DNA of 34,223 nucleotides from Chrysochromulina tobinii (lineage: Eukaryota; Haptophyta; Prymnesiales; Chrysochromulinaceae), in NCBI GenBank assembly GCA_001275005.1, contig JWZX01002320.1, positions 1 through 34,223 on the forward strand, in the 5' to 3' direction. Within the stretch, counting starts at the first letter, position 1. Every line of letters begins with the position of its first letter. Positions 16,692 through 26,632 of this stretch are shown piece by piece. A program made the translations under genes and the position numbers. The notes below the pieces were generated by a model that ran no database searches, was not told the DNA's origin, and saw only the letters and a program-made list of their open reading frames with translations.

Positions 16692-19600
16692 ATGGCGGCG
16701 GCCGCTCCACGGGAGGCCAGGAGCGGCCCACCGGCTCCGGTTCAAGGGACGCCCACGTCTGCTCCTCCTCCGCAGCCCCCTGCTCCGCCGCCCGTGGTCC
16801 CAAACGGGACGCCGCCCGACCTCGCCCTCGCCTTCGCCGAGCTGGACGTGCCTGGCGGCCCTGCTTCCCTGCCTCCGTCGCACCGCCACTCGATGAACCT
16901 GGGATTCGCGAGAGAGGTGGCGCGCCTTCACGTGGGTGCGCCCGTCATGCGTGCCGCCGAGGCGAATCGACGCTTGGTGCATGAGCTCGCCCAACGCGCC
17001 TCCGCCGCGCCCTCTTCCCTTTCGTCGTTGGTGGAGATTTGCCGCCAGTACTTGAGCTGCTGTGCTCAGGACTTGGCCCCTCTCGCGTGCGGGCTTGAGG
17101 CGCCATGCCGCGAGCTGCTCAGCTACGCCAGCACGATCGGCGCGGAGGACGCTGCCAGGCTCGAAGCCGACTTTCGCGCTTCCGTGAGCGCCGCGCGGCT
17201 TGAATCCCCGCCCATCCCCAGCCCCGCTCCCCCGTCACCCTCCCCCCCTCGTATGCCTGCCCATCCCCGCCCCCCACCCCCGCGACGAGGTCGTCTTTGG
17301 CTGCATCACCGCCTGTCCTGCCTGTTTCGTGCAGGTCGAGCTCAACGTCCACGGCTGCGCCGTCTCGCGCGCGGCCGCGCTGAACGACGAGTTTGTCGCC
17401 TACCTTCGGCTCGTCTACCCTCCCGTCTCCGGCGAGTGCCTCTTCTCTCCGGGCGCCGAGGCCTTGGACGCGCACTGCGAAGGCTACCTCCGGCTGGCGT
17501 GCGACCTCCGGGCGAGCTTTGAAGGCGACTCCCCAGCAGCCTCTGCCCCGGCCCTGCCCGACTGCGGCTTCGAGGAGCGCTGCCGCAGCTACCTGCATCA
17601 CGCGGATCCGACCTCGGCGACGCGGCTGGCCACAGCCACGGCGGCCGAAGCGGGCCCACCGCCTGTTGCCCCGGCCGCCGCCCCGCACCCTGCCGCCGCA
17701 TCTTCTCCTCTGCCCCCCGATCCGGACGCCCAACGCGCGTCACGGCAGCGATGGGCAGCGGCGCTCGCCCACCTTCGTCCGCGTCTGAGCGGCGGCGCTT
17801 CAGCCCCCGACAGTGCAGGCGCCTTCTCCTTCTCGCTCCCACCGTCGCGTCAGCCCTCGGGCCGAGCATCGTGCCCGCCGTCGCGCCAGCCTAGTGAGGC
17901 CGCACGCCAGCCGATGGCGGCCGAGACCGAGGCGGAGGTGCCGCGCGAGATGTGCCCCGTGTGCGACTGCGAGCCGGCCGACTTCATCCCATCGTGCGGC
18001 CACGCCACGTGCTCCGACTGCGCCATTCGGATGCTGCGCGCAGCGTGCGACGACCAGAGGTCGGCCCTGGACGCGAGCGGCTTTGCGTGTGTGCAGCGGT
18101 GCGAGCGCCGCATCGGCCCCAACGACGTGGAGCCGCTCCTCACAGACCCCGCCAGCAGCCGTCTGAGCGCGATCCGGGGTGGCGCGCCCGATCCTGGTGC
18201 GCAGTTTGGCGGGCGGGGGGCTGATGGAGCGCTCGGGCTGAGCTACGAGGAGTATGAGCGCTTCCGCCAGTTTGTGCTTCAGGCGTCCATCCCCGTCGAC
18301 GAGCGTGTCCACTGCCCCAGGTGCGAGCGGGCCTCGGCGCGGGCCGATGTCACCACCGATGGCGGCGGCGGCGGCACGCGCGGGCTGCGCTGCCCACACT
18401 GCCAGCACTGCTGGCGCCCGGACGCGACGGACGCGCAGGGCCCGTCCACGACGGCGACGGACGCGTACATTGGCGCCACCAGCCGGCAGTGCCCCAACTG
18501 CGACGTGCCGGTCACCAAGTGGCACGGCCACAGCTGCCACCACATCTCGCCGCAGACCAACGGCTGCCCCAACTGCCACCAGCACTTTTGCTATGTGTGC
18601 CTCCACAAGCACGGCCGGCCCGGCGAGCGCGCGTTCCACAGCGAATGCGCCCACCACCAAACCTTTTGCCGATTGGACGACATCGGCCTTCACCTCGGCA
18701 TGGAGCCGTACCCGCACGACGTGCGCTGCGGCTGCCCCATTTGCCCCGACTGTCGGAGGGGCGTGCCGTGCGAGCTGTGCGACGGGGGCTGCGTGGTGTG
18801 CCGCGGCCTCGTGCCCCCGGGGCCGACGGAGCTCGCAACGCCGGCGGCCGCGTGCACGGTCGCGGGCTGCGTGGTGCACGACGAGGCCGCGGCGGCCAGG
18901 TGCCGGAGGCGCGAGGCGGAGCTGCAGTGGGCGGAGCGGCAGCGGCCGACGCAGGGTGCTGAGGTGTACCATGCCGTCGTCCCGGAGGGCGTCACGACGC
19001 TCGAGGCAGGGTACTTTCGTGGGCGGCGGGATCTACGGTCGGTGGCGCTGCCGGCGAGCCTGACGCGCATCGGCGATCGCGCGTTTCAAGGCTTCCACTC
19101 GCTCGCACTGGGGGAGCTGCCCGCGTCCCTCACGAGCATCGGCGATGACGCCTTCGCCGGGTGCTCCTCCCTCGCGCTGAGGGAGCTGCCCGCGTCCCTC
19201 ACGAGCATCGGCGATGACGCCTTCTACGGGTGCTCCTCCCTCGCGCTGAGGGAGCTGCCCGCGTCCCTCACGAGCATCGGCGGTGGCGCCTTCTTTGAGT
19301 GCTCCTCCCTCGCGCTGAGGGAGCTGCCCGCGTCCCTCACGAGCATCGGCGATCGCGCCTTCAACGGGTGCTCCTCCCTCGCGCTGAGGGAGCTGCCCGC
19401 GTCCCTCACGAGCATCGGCGATGGCGCCTTTGACGGGTGCTCCTCCCTCGCGCTGGGAGAGCTGCCCGCGTCCCTCATAAACGTCGGCGATTGGGCCTTC
19501 CGCGGGTGCTCTTCCCTCGCGCTGAGGGAGCTGCCCGCGTCCCTCACGAGCATCGGCGATGGCGCCTTTGACGGGTGCTCCTCCCTCGCGCTGGGAGAGC

Positions 19601-20742
19601 TGCCCGCGTCCCTCACGAGCATCGGCGATTACGCCTTCGCCGGGTGCTCCTCCCTCGCGCTGGGGGAGCTGCCCGCGTCCCTCACGAGCATCGGCCGTGG
19701 CGCCTTCAACGGGTGCTCCTCCCTCGCGCTGAGGGAGCTGCCCGCGTCCCTCACGAGCATCGGCGATCGCGCCTTCTTCGAGTGCTCCTCCCTCGCGCTG
19801 AGGGAGCTGCCCGCGTCCCTCACGAGCATCGGCCGTGGCGCCTTCAACGGTTGTACCATGGTTGTCCCGGAGGGCGTCACGACGCTCGAGGCAGGGTACT
19901 TTCGTGGATGCCGGGACCTACAGTCGGTTGCGCTGCCGGCGAGCCTCACGCGCATCGGCGATCGCGCGTTTGAAGGCTTCCACTCGCTGGCGCTGAGGGA
20001 GCTGCCCGCGTCCCTCACGAGCATCGGCGATCACGCCTTCGAAGGGTGCTCCTCCCTGGCGCTGAGGGAGCTGCCCGCGTCCCTCACGAGCATCGGCAAT
20101 CGCGCCTTCTTCGGGTGCTCTTCCCTCGCGCTGGGGGAGCTGCCCGCGTCCCTCACGAGCATCGGCGAGAGCGCCTTCGATGGGTGCGCCTTCGCTGTCG
20201 TCCGGAAGGGTGTCATGATGCTCGAGGAATGGCACTTTTGTAGGCGGCGTGACCTACGGTCGGTGGTGCTGCCCGCGTCCCTCACGAGCATCGGTTGGGG
20301 CGCCTTCCACGGGTGCTCTTCCCTCGCGCTGACGGAGCTGCCCGCGTCCCTCACGAGCATCGGCGATGGCGCCTTCGCCGGGTGCTCCTCCCTCGCGCTG
20401 GGGAAGCTGCCCGCGTCCCTCACGAGCATCGGCTATCGCGCCTTCTACGGGTGCTCCTCCCTCGCGCTGAGGGAGCTGCCCGCGTCCCTCACGAGCATCG
20501 GCGGTGGCGCCTTCTTTGAGTGCTCCTCCCTCGCGCTGAGGGTGCTGCTAAGCTCCTTCTTGAGGGCAGGGGGGGGAGGGTTTCGCTGGGCCGGGCGACT
20601 GCTACTGCTATCTCTTTTGTTGCGCGCTTGTATTGACGCCTCCGTGTTCTGGCTCTCCATCGCTCTCACTCTCGCTGCTGGCGCTGCTGCCGTTGCTCCG
20701 TCCTCTGTGCATTCGATTCTCCGTCACGTGTTAGCAGTGTGA
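16692..20742 (+). CDS. RBR-type E3 ubiquitin ligase fused to a BspA-like LRR array
   Basis: Exons 16692-17183 and 17335-20742 give 1299 residues; the start has G at -3 and +4. Residues ~1-360 are Pro/Ala-rich with a helical Cys-containing segment. RING1 starts at ~371 (CPVCDCEP, CGHATCSDC). The IBR is at ~480-530 (HCPRC, CPHCQHCW). RING2 is at ~549-585 (CPNCDVPV, CPNCHQHFCYVC), with C565 in GHSCHHI as the expected thioester cysteine; the metal-binding Cys are present, with an insertion between the catalytic Cys and the next pair. RBR ligases take ubiquitin from E2 onto this Cys before passing it to a substrate. From ~707 to ~1237 run 20 LRR_5 units of 23 residues, presumably the substrate- or ligand-binding part. 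The last unit breaks off and a hydrophobic stretch (~1250-1290) ends the protein, possibly a membrane anchor or the product of a frame change. Confidence 0.88.
17184..17334 (+). other. RBR gene intron (ordinary, not an introner)
   Basis: GCTTCC|GTGAGC to TCGTGCAG|GTCGAG, phase 0, 151 nt, with a C-rich tract. It has no decamers and no flanking duplication, which makes it a useful contrast to the other introns. Confidence 0.8.
19034..20550 (+). repeat. 20-unit, 69-bp LRR_5 repeat array in three blocks
   Basis: Each unit codes Leu-Ala-Leu-x-Glu-Leu-Pro-Ala-Ser-Leu-Thr-Ser-Ile-Gly-x-x-Ala-Phe-x-Gly-Cys-Ser-Ser with almost fixed codons. Three blocks (12, 4 and 4 units) each open with a variant header (pattern EGVTTLEAGYFRG at 18985 and 19870, degenerate at 20209). 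Units 4 and 20, 6 and 8, and 10 and 12 are identical in their variable residues. Confidence 0.92.
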
Positions 20743-21333
20743 CATCATCAGCGTAAACGCATCCAAGGCGTGGCAGTGCGGCAGCGGCAGTGAGGCAGCA
20801 GCGGTGTGGCAGTTTGTGGCAGCAGCGGCAAGTGGCAGGTGCGGGGCAAGACCGGGCGGGGATGGTCAATCAATGTGTCGCGCGTGCGTTCGTGCGGGTG
20901 CGGGGGTCTGGGGCACGCATCGCGGGGTTGCCGCCAGGGGGGTCGTTCAGAGCGAGCGTCGGGTATAATAGAGGCCAGCCTTGGTAGCTTCGGGTAGGAT
21001 GGTTTTGAAATGTTTATCATTTTTACGCATCCAACGACGATGCTGTAGAGATCAGGCATACCCCGTGCGTAGCCTAGTCGTGCCTCTCGTCTAGACGGAG
21101 CATCAACCTCCTCGCCACCTAACCTGCTAAACCAGCATGTTGATCCACCTACGCTGTACACAATTCATTATAGTTACGATGCACACGGACCGCCACGTCT
21201 GTGGGGAGTGGGCCGACCGCGCCGAGCGGGTCTGCCCGCACCCACGCCGCCCCAGTAATATCCCATGGTGTCACGCATCCGAATCATGTCTAGCGCCGTA
21301 GTGACTCAAAGTCGGCGGGGCTCTCGCGACTTG
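20743..21333. other. convergent intergenic region
   Basis: It lies between the RBR stop and the end of the minus-strand gene. A GGCAG-rich stretch at ~20770-20850 and a lower-GC stretch at ~20990-21060 are the only notable features. No gene or RNA was recognised. Confidence 0.6.
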
Positions 21334-22639
21334 TCACGCCGAGCCGGCGCCTTCACACCGCCGCCTGTTCACACCGCCGCCTGTTCGTAGCGCGAACCCG
21401 ACCGAGGTCCATCCGTGCGCATCGAGCTCGATGTTGGTGGTGACTGCGGCGGTGACGCTAGCGCTGCCGTCGGCTTTGAGGCGAGAGAAGAGCGAGACGT
21501 ACGAGCGCTCATACACGAGCGCCGTCGGGTGCACCGTCACCTGTGGGGAAGAGGCAGCGCCGTGGTGAGCGCATACATGCAGCTAGACGTACGCGCGCTC
21601 AAACACGAGCGCCGTCGGGTGCACCGCCCCTCGCAATCAGCGGCCATCAGGGGCAATCAGCGCCGTCGGGCGCGCGGTCACCTCCGCACCCAGCGCGTCA
21701 TCGTCCACGCAAAGCGCCGTGCAGACGACGTCCAATCGCTGTCGAAAGGACTGGCCGTTGCCGAGAAGCCGCCCAATGCCGGTGACACACAGGGCGTTCG
21801 AGCCCATCGCCTGAGCGCCAGCGCCCTCAAAGAGGCGTGCAAACTGCGCCTCCGTCGTGTGCGCATACATCTCGAGCACGATCACGCCGACATTGTTCAC
21901 CACGCGCGGCTGCCCGTCGAAGACGACTGAGAAGGCCACGCACAGGGGCGCGTCCGCTCCGCCCTTGCCAAGGGCGAGCATGGCATCCTTGAGCATGGCG
22001 AAGTAGGCTGCGAAGCGCCGGTTGCTGCCCTCGGCCGCGCGCACCGTGTACCACTTGAGCAGGTGCTGGTTTGGGCCGCTGGGCACTTCGTGCATTGGCT
22101 TCCTCATGAAGCGCAGCGTGTGGGGGAGGCGTGCGCACGGCACAGAGCAAGCCGTAGAGGGGGCTCGAGGGTGGGAGCTTACGTGGCGGGGTGCCGAGCA
22201 TCGACTCGATGCATCGGAGGAACATGGAGCCACCCAAGTAGCGGTGGTCGGCGTCAAGCTCGACGAGCAGCCGATCGGGGTCCCCACGCACTCGCATCGC
22301 GTCGTGCTTTCCAGCGAGCACATCGGCAACGGTCTCGATGCCCTTGAAGCGAGGGCTCGCGACCGCGATCCACTCGACCACTTGGTCGGTCCGCCTCGAG
22401 TCCAAATTGCGAAAGTATTGCTCGTAATCCTTCAGGCTTGGCATCACGAAGCGGGAAGTCAGCGTGCGCTCGCCCGCGCCGTAGCGCTTCGCATCCTCGA
22501 GCTTGGCCTGGTGGAACTCGTCCTCGATGGTCTGTGACTTGACCTGAAGGCCCAGGGCGGCACGCAGCACCACGAACATCGGAGACACGATAGCCTGATG
22601 GAGCACCCGTATCCACTGTAGGATCGTGGTCAACACCAT
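21334..22639 (-). CDS. unidentified protein with N-terminal membrane anchor, 3 exons
   Basis: Exon 1 is 22639-22183, starting MVLTTILQWIRVLHQAIVSP, a hydrophobic N-terminus suited to a signal or anchor. The soluble part includes VEWIAVASPRFKG and LVELDADHRYLGGSMF. Exon 2 carries NQHLLKWYTVRAAEGSN, then VVFDGQPRVVNNVGVIVLEM, down to 21682. Exon 3 is 21540-21334. The exon 2/3 junction is clear (GAG|GTGACC to CCACAG|GTGACG, phase 0). The exon 1/2 junction is not: after the good donor CCAC|GTAAGC at 22182, the only acceptor I find that keeps frame is the weak GAAG|TGCC at 22085/22086, while the nearer ATGAG|GAAG breaks the frame. The long open frames support a real gene, but I do not recognise the family. 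Confidence 0.65.
21541..21681 (-). other. intron 2 of the 21.3-22.6 kb gene (introner with repeated exon copies)
   Basis: GCGGAG|GTGACC to CCCACAG|GTGACG on the sense strand. The start of exon 3 (21496-21540) is copied inside the intron at ~21584-21629, and a shorter copy forms the intron's own start (21660-21681). A short decamer run (TGATTGCCCC, TGATGGCCGC) lies between them. Confidence 0.85.
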
Positions 22640-22832
22640 TTGTGAGTCCAAAAATACATTCGTTTGAAAGCAATTTGGATTGACTTGTCTTGATTTGCCT
22701 CCTGAACTTCCGCCGTGGGCGATCTTTGCCGCGTGACGCCCAAAGTTACGCGGCTCCTGTAAAGCTTATTCATAGAGGAGGGTGCAGGAACATGTACCGG
22801 TAGCACCGATCGGCGCAGCTCGTTGACGACAC
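22640..22832. promoter_or_regulatory. putative bidirectional promoter, TylF gene / unidentified gene
   Basis: A 193-bp gap between head-to-head starts, with clearly lower GC (for example 22660-22700) than the flanking coding sequence. The promoter role is inferred from orientation and composition. Confidence 0.4.
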
Positions 22833-24204
22833 ATGGTTCTCGGAGCCAGTGCGCTCTTCCTTCTGCTCGAGTACCTGCAATTCTATCGTGACACGCTTCA
22901 AAACCGGCATTATCTCAAATATCCCAACAACGCCGACGTCGATGGCTCCATAGCCTTTCATACCTGGCCACCCGGGGCGAATGCGATGACGATGGCTGGC
23001 CAGAGGCGACTTGACCACACCGTTGCGATCATCGCAACGGCGATCGCCGATGGCATCCCAGGACATTTCATCGAGACGGGCGTGTGGCGTGGTGGTATGT
23101 CCTTCATGGCCGCGAAGGCGCTCGAGGTGCTTGCGACCATTGAGACGGAGCGTACTGGAGTGGCAACGCCTCCGCGCCTGGTGTACCTGTGCGACAGCTT
23201 CGCCGGAATTCCGGAGCAGACATCGTACGGTCGCGGCCGAGACCATGTGCACCCCGCCTCGGGCCTGGATCGCAAAGCGCACGCATTCGGCATCCTGAAC
23301 GACAACTCGGTGGACAGGGTGCGAGAGGATGCTGCGAGGGTGAATCTCGGGCCGACGCTACGCTGGGTGCCCGGCTATTTCAACGAGTCGTTGCCGCGGT
23401 TGGCGCGCGAAGAGCCCTCGCTCACCTTCCTCACGATTCGACTCGACGGCGATGCGTATTGGTCCACCTACGAGGCGCTCACCGTGCTCTACCCGAGGCT
23501 CTCGCCAGGTGCGGACCGCTGATGACGTCTGATTGCGTGGATCACATCTGATGGCCACTGATTGCATCTCTACCCGCCGCCCTTGGCAGGCGGGTTCGTC
23601 ATCATCGACGACTTTACAGATTGGACTACCTGCCGCGAGGCGGTCGACAGGTACCGCGCCGAGCAGCGCATCGCTGATGACCACTGATTGCGTTGATGAC
23701 ATCTGATTGCGCGAGGCGGTCGACAGGTACCGCGCCGAGCAGCGCATCACAGCGCCGGTCGTACTCGTGCCGCACAAGCGAAACGAGGTCGTGCGGGGCG
23801 CCTATTGGCGGAAGCCCAGGGAAGGATCCAAATTAGGCAAAGGACAACCCGAGCATTCCAAATTAGGGTCACCCCCGCCGCTGTGCGTCGGGGATGGCGG
23901 GCACGGAGCTGTCCGGGTACCTGGCAGCTACAACCCTTCGAACGCGGTGCCAGTCGGACCGCCTGCAAGCGTGTGGAGCTCTCCAGCAACGAACTCGTGG
24001 AAGCTCGAGCAGTACGTGCCGCCTGCGCAGATCTACATGTGCACGAAGAGTGAGGCCGAGGAGGCGCTCGAGACGATCGACAAGCCGGCTCCAACGGCCG
24101 ACGCTCAGGAGAGCGAAGTAGACAGGCGCCGAAGGCAAAAGCTTCAACTGCAGAGCGCAGCGTTGCGTGGAAGCAGCAAGAGCGTGGAGCTGCGCGCCTT
24201 GTAG
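22833..24204 (+). CDS. TylF/macrocin-type sugar O-methyltransferase
   Basis: Exons 22833-23508, 23590-23650 and 23727-24204 give 404 residues. The N-terminus (~3-15) is hydrophobic and may be a type II anchor for the Golgi. The SAM site is GHFIETGVWRGG (78-89, E81), followed by YLCDSFAGIP (D121). LDGDAYWSTYEAL (204-216) and SPGGFVIIDDF (224-234) hold the Asp residues that bind Mg in this family. The segment AYWRK near 271 closes the catalytic fold. TylF and NovP methylate sugar hydroxyls, so glycan methylation is the likely role; the acceptor is unknown. The ~130-residue tail is not conserved and includes two copies of Ser-Lys-Leu-Gly encoded by CCAAATTAGG decamers. A second TylF gene lies 2.4 kb downstream. 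Confidence 0.88.
23509..23589 (+). other. TylF gene intron 1 (introner-related)
   Basis: TCGCCAG|GTGCGG to TTGGCAG|GCGGGT, 81 nt. It has about four decamer-like units (TGATGACGTC, TGATTGCGTG, TGATGGCCAC, TGATTGCATC) and an atypical end lacking CCTCATCAG. Splicing restores the family motif SPGGFVIIDDF. Confidence 0.85.
23651..23726 (+). other. TylF gene intron 2, 39-bp perfect duplication
   Basis: The 39-bp blocks 23634-23672 and 23710-23748 are identical and each holds GACAG|GTACC. The intron is the stretch between the two AG|GT points (76 nt), with ~37 bp of decamer-type filler. Both splice sites therefore come from duplicated coding sequence. Confidence 0.85.
23828..23867 (+). other. pair of CCAAATTAGG decamers
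   Basis: Perfect CC(A/T)6GG copies at 23828-23837 and 23858-23867, both read as Ser-Lys-Leu-Gly in the TylF tail. The TTA leucine codon they force is unusual for this GC-rich sequence. Confidence 0.85.
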
Positions 24205-24417
24205 GGTCACCTTCGTGGGATGGCACAGACCGCTGGACAACACAAGCGACCTCGGTTCTCGCACTCTCTCTTTAGAGAGTCATTCGTCGCTGCGGAATTG
24301 ACCCGTCTTTTCCACATGTTACCTACTCAATTGGACCAGAATCAGTTGGACCGACATCAATGGTATAGGACAGCACATTGTTCACAGTTTCGGTCAATTC
24401 ACACTCGACGTTTTCCG

Positions 24418-26448
24418 ATGATGTTGCTCGTCATTGAGGTCTGCCTCAGCTCCTGGCGTACAGCGGGAGGCCTTGCCAAGCCCTTCCAGCGCATGGGCAG
24501 CACTCCCGTTGATGACGTGGAGTCGAGCTCGCTGGCTGCTCTTCCAACGTACACCGTGGATGGGTTGCCGCGTTTGCGCTTTGCGCGAGAGCTCTTATCC
24601 GCGGATACCGACGTGCTCCAGGAGCTGATCTGTGAGGAGGCTAGCTTTTGGAGCTTGCCGCTGTCCAAGACGCTGCTGCCGCGCCATGCTTTCCTGCGCG
24701 CCCGAGGGCTTCCACACGGATCCCACTTGCTGCGTGACCATCGACACGGGCTGCAGCAGCTCTTGCTTCGCCCGCAGTCAGACGCGCAGTTCGCCACCGC
24801 CGTCGCCAATCTTTCGAGTCCTGGGGTCCGGCCCTCAGAGCTGTGCCTCGACTTTGCCTCCTTTGCCAGCCGATTCCGAAAGGGTGGCTTCGACGCGGCA
24901 CGTGCGGGCGATACGGCCGTGCTCGAGGCCCTGCTTGCGCACGGCTGGTGTGCTCGCACCGCTAGGGACAAGCGCGGTGCCTCGGCGCTCCACTACGCAG
25001 CTGGGCACGGCCATGTCGAGTGCTGCGCGCTGCTCTGTGCGGCGGGCCTCGAGGTGGACGATCGAGCTCAAGACGGCGCGACGCCTCTGCACTGGGCGGT
25101 TGCGGGAATGACCTCAAGGGGCAACCCTCGAGATCGTGCTCACGACGGCGCTCCCCGTGCTGACGACCGACAAGGGCGGGACAGCGCGGGTCCAAATGGT
25201 TTCGGGACCGGCGGCCACTTAGGGATGGCCAAATGGCTCGTGGGCCGTGGAGCGGATGTGGGCGCGCAGACCGTCGATGGGAACAGTATCCTGCACTGGT
25301 GCGCGTGGGCAGGGACGCTCGAAGTTCTGACGTGGCTCACCGACCATATTAGGCAGCTGCAGCGGTCAGGTCTCGCCATGCACGGCGGCGGAACAAGTAC
25401 CACCAGCGACGGGTCCTGCTCGCTCAGCGGGGCGTCCCCTTCCAAATTAGACAAGAGGATGTCCGATTCTCTGAGTGTGCACGCGCTCAATCGCAACGGC
25501 TGCAGTGCGGCACACTGGGCTGCATCTGGCGGCGGGCTCGAGGTCTGCCAATGGCTCGCTGAAGAGCTCGAGCTCGACTTCTCGTTGCCTAATTTGGAAG
25601 GGAACACCCCGCTCACCAAGGCCATTGAGCATGGACGAGAGGAGATTGTGCGTGGATCGCCACTGATCGCCCATGAGTGCCACAGCTAATTGCCACTGAT
25701 GGCCACAGATGGCCACCGATTGCCACTGATTGCCACTGATTGCCACTGATCGCCCATGAGTGCCACAGCTGACGGCCACTGTTGGCCACTGATGGCCACC
25801 GATTTCCACTGATTGCCAATGATGCCAATGATTGCCACTAATTGCCACTGATTGCCACAGCTGATGGCCTCTGGCGGCCACTGATGAGTGCAGCTGAGTG
25901 CGGCTGAGTGCGCTGGCTCCTGATGACCTCTGATGACCTCTAATTGCCATCCTCATCAGGTGCGCTGGCTCCTGGTGAGCGGCAGTTGCGAGCCTACGCT
26001 CGCTGAGGCGGCTGGCTATGCGGCGCGGCTTGCCGCCCGGCATGCGGCCGAGGACACCACAGATCGCATCTCCGAGATGATGCAGAGCTATTTGCTCGCA
26101 CAGCATTATCTGACGCAGCAGCAGCAGCAGGAGGCAACGCCAATGCCGGGTGCGGACGACGCACCGCCAGATCTTGCGGAGATGACACCACCTGCCGATA
26201 ACAAGGCGCGTGAGGGCACGCGCGCGCCCGATACGGCTCCGAGGCACGCGCGCGCGCCCGATACGGCGCCCAGCGAGACGCTCGTGCGCCTCATTGACGA
26301 GGCTCTGAGGCACGAGCGCGCACGCAGTGTGGTGGCCGAGGAGCGAGCTGCGAGGCTCGAGGCCCAGCTGGCGCACGTGAGCAGGCAGCTCTTCGAGGCA
26401 CAGGCCAAGGCCATTGAGCTCCTGGAGCGCAGCACCAGTAGTAAGTAG
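24418..26448 (+). CDS. ankyrin-repeat protein with C-terminal coiled coil
   Basis: Exons 24418-25647 and 25960-26448 give 572 residues. The start follows a lower-GC stretch (24240-24417) that looks like a leader; the frame is open back to an ATG at 24220, only 15 bp after the TylF stop. Ankyrin units occur from ~165 on: AARAGDTAVLEALLAHG, SALHYAAGHGHVECCALL, TPLHWAVAG, HLGMAKWLVGRGADV, SILHWCAWAGTLEVLTWL, SAAHWAASGGGLEVCQWLAE and NTPLTKAIEHGREEIV joined across the intron to RWLLVSG. One repeat is interrupted by a ~35-residue Arg/Asp/Gly insert (25108-25210). Residues ~430-572 include a Gln run and a basic-acidic coiled coil. Ankyrin domains bind proteins; no catalytic part is seen. Confidence 0.82.
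25648..25959 (+). other. ankyrin gene intron (large decamer-array introner)
   Basis: GAGATT|GTGCGT to CTCATCAG|GTGCGC, 312 nt. Some 20 or more 10-bp units of the TGATTGCCAC and TGATGGCCAC type fill it. Splicing restores the ankyrin helix EIVRWLL. The intron start resembles the start of exon 2, and a closer copy of exon 2's first 14 bases stands at 25909-25922, before the final ~37-bp introner. Confidence 0.9.
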
Positions 26449-26632
26449 AAGAATCCAAATGTAAAGTCTAGCATCAAGCATGTGGTCGGGTGTTCGTCGA
26501 GGCGGGTCAGTTTCTGCATGTAGTCTGCGAAGAAGACGTGTGATTTGCGTTCACGCTTGTGTCGGCGTCAAGTCAAATCCATGCATAAACAACAGACAAC
26601 CCCTTTAGACTTGAAACACGACTTGACTTCAC

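Noticed and set aside
19224-20669. Long open frames on the minus strand (repeated Leu-Val-Arg-Asp-Ala-Gly-Ser-Ser)
   Set aside because: They mirror the 69-bp LRR repeat, whose codon pattern leaves the opposite strand open; the plus frame has recognisable domains.
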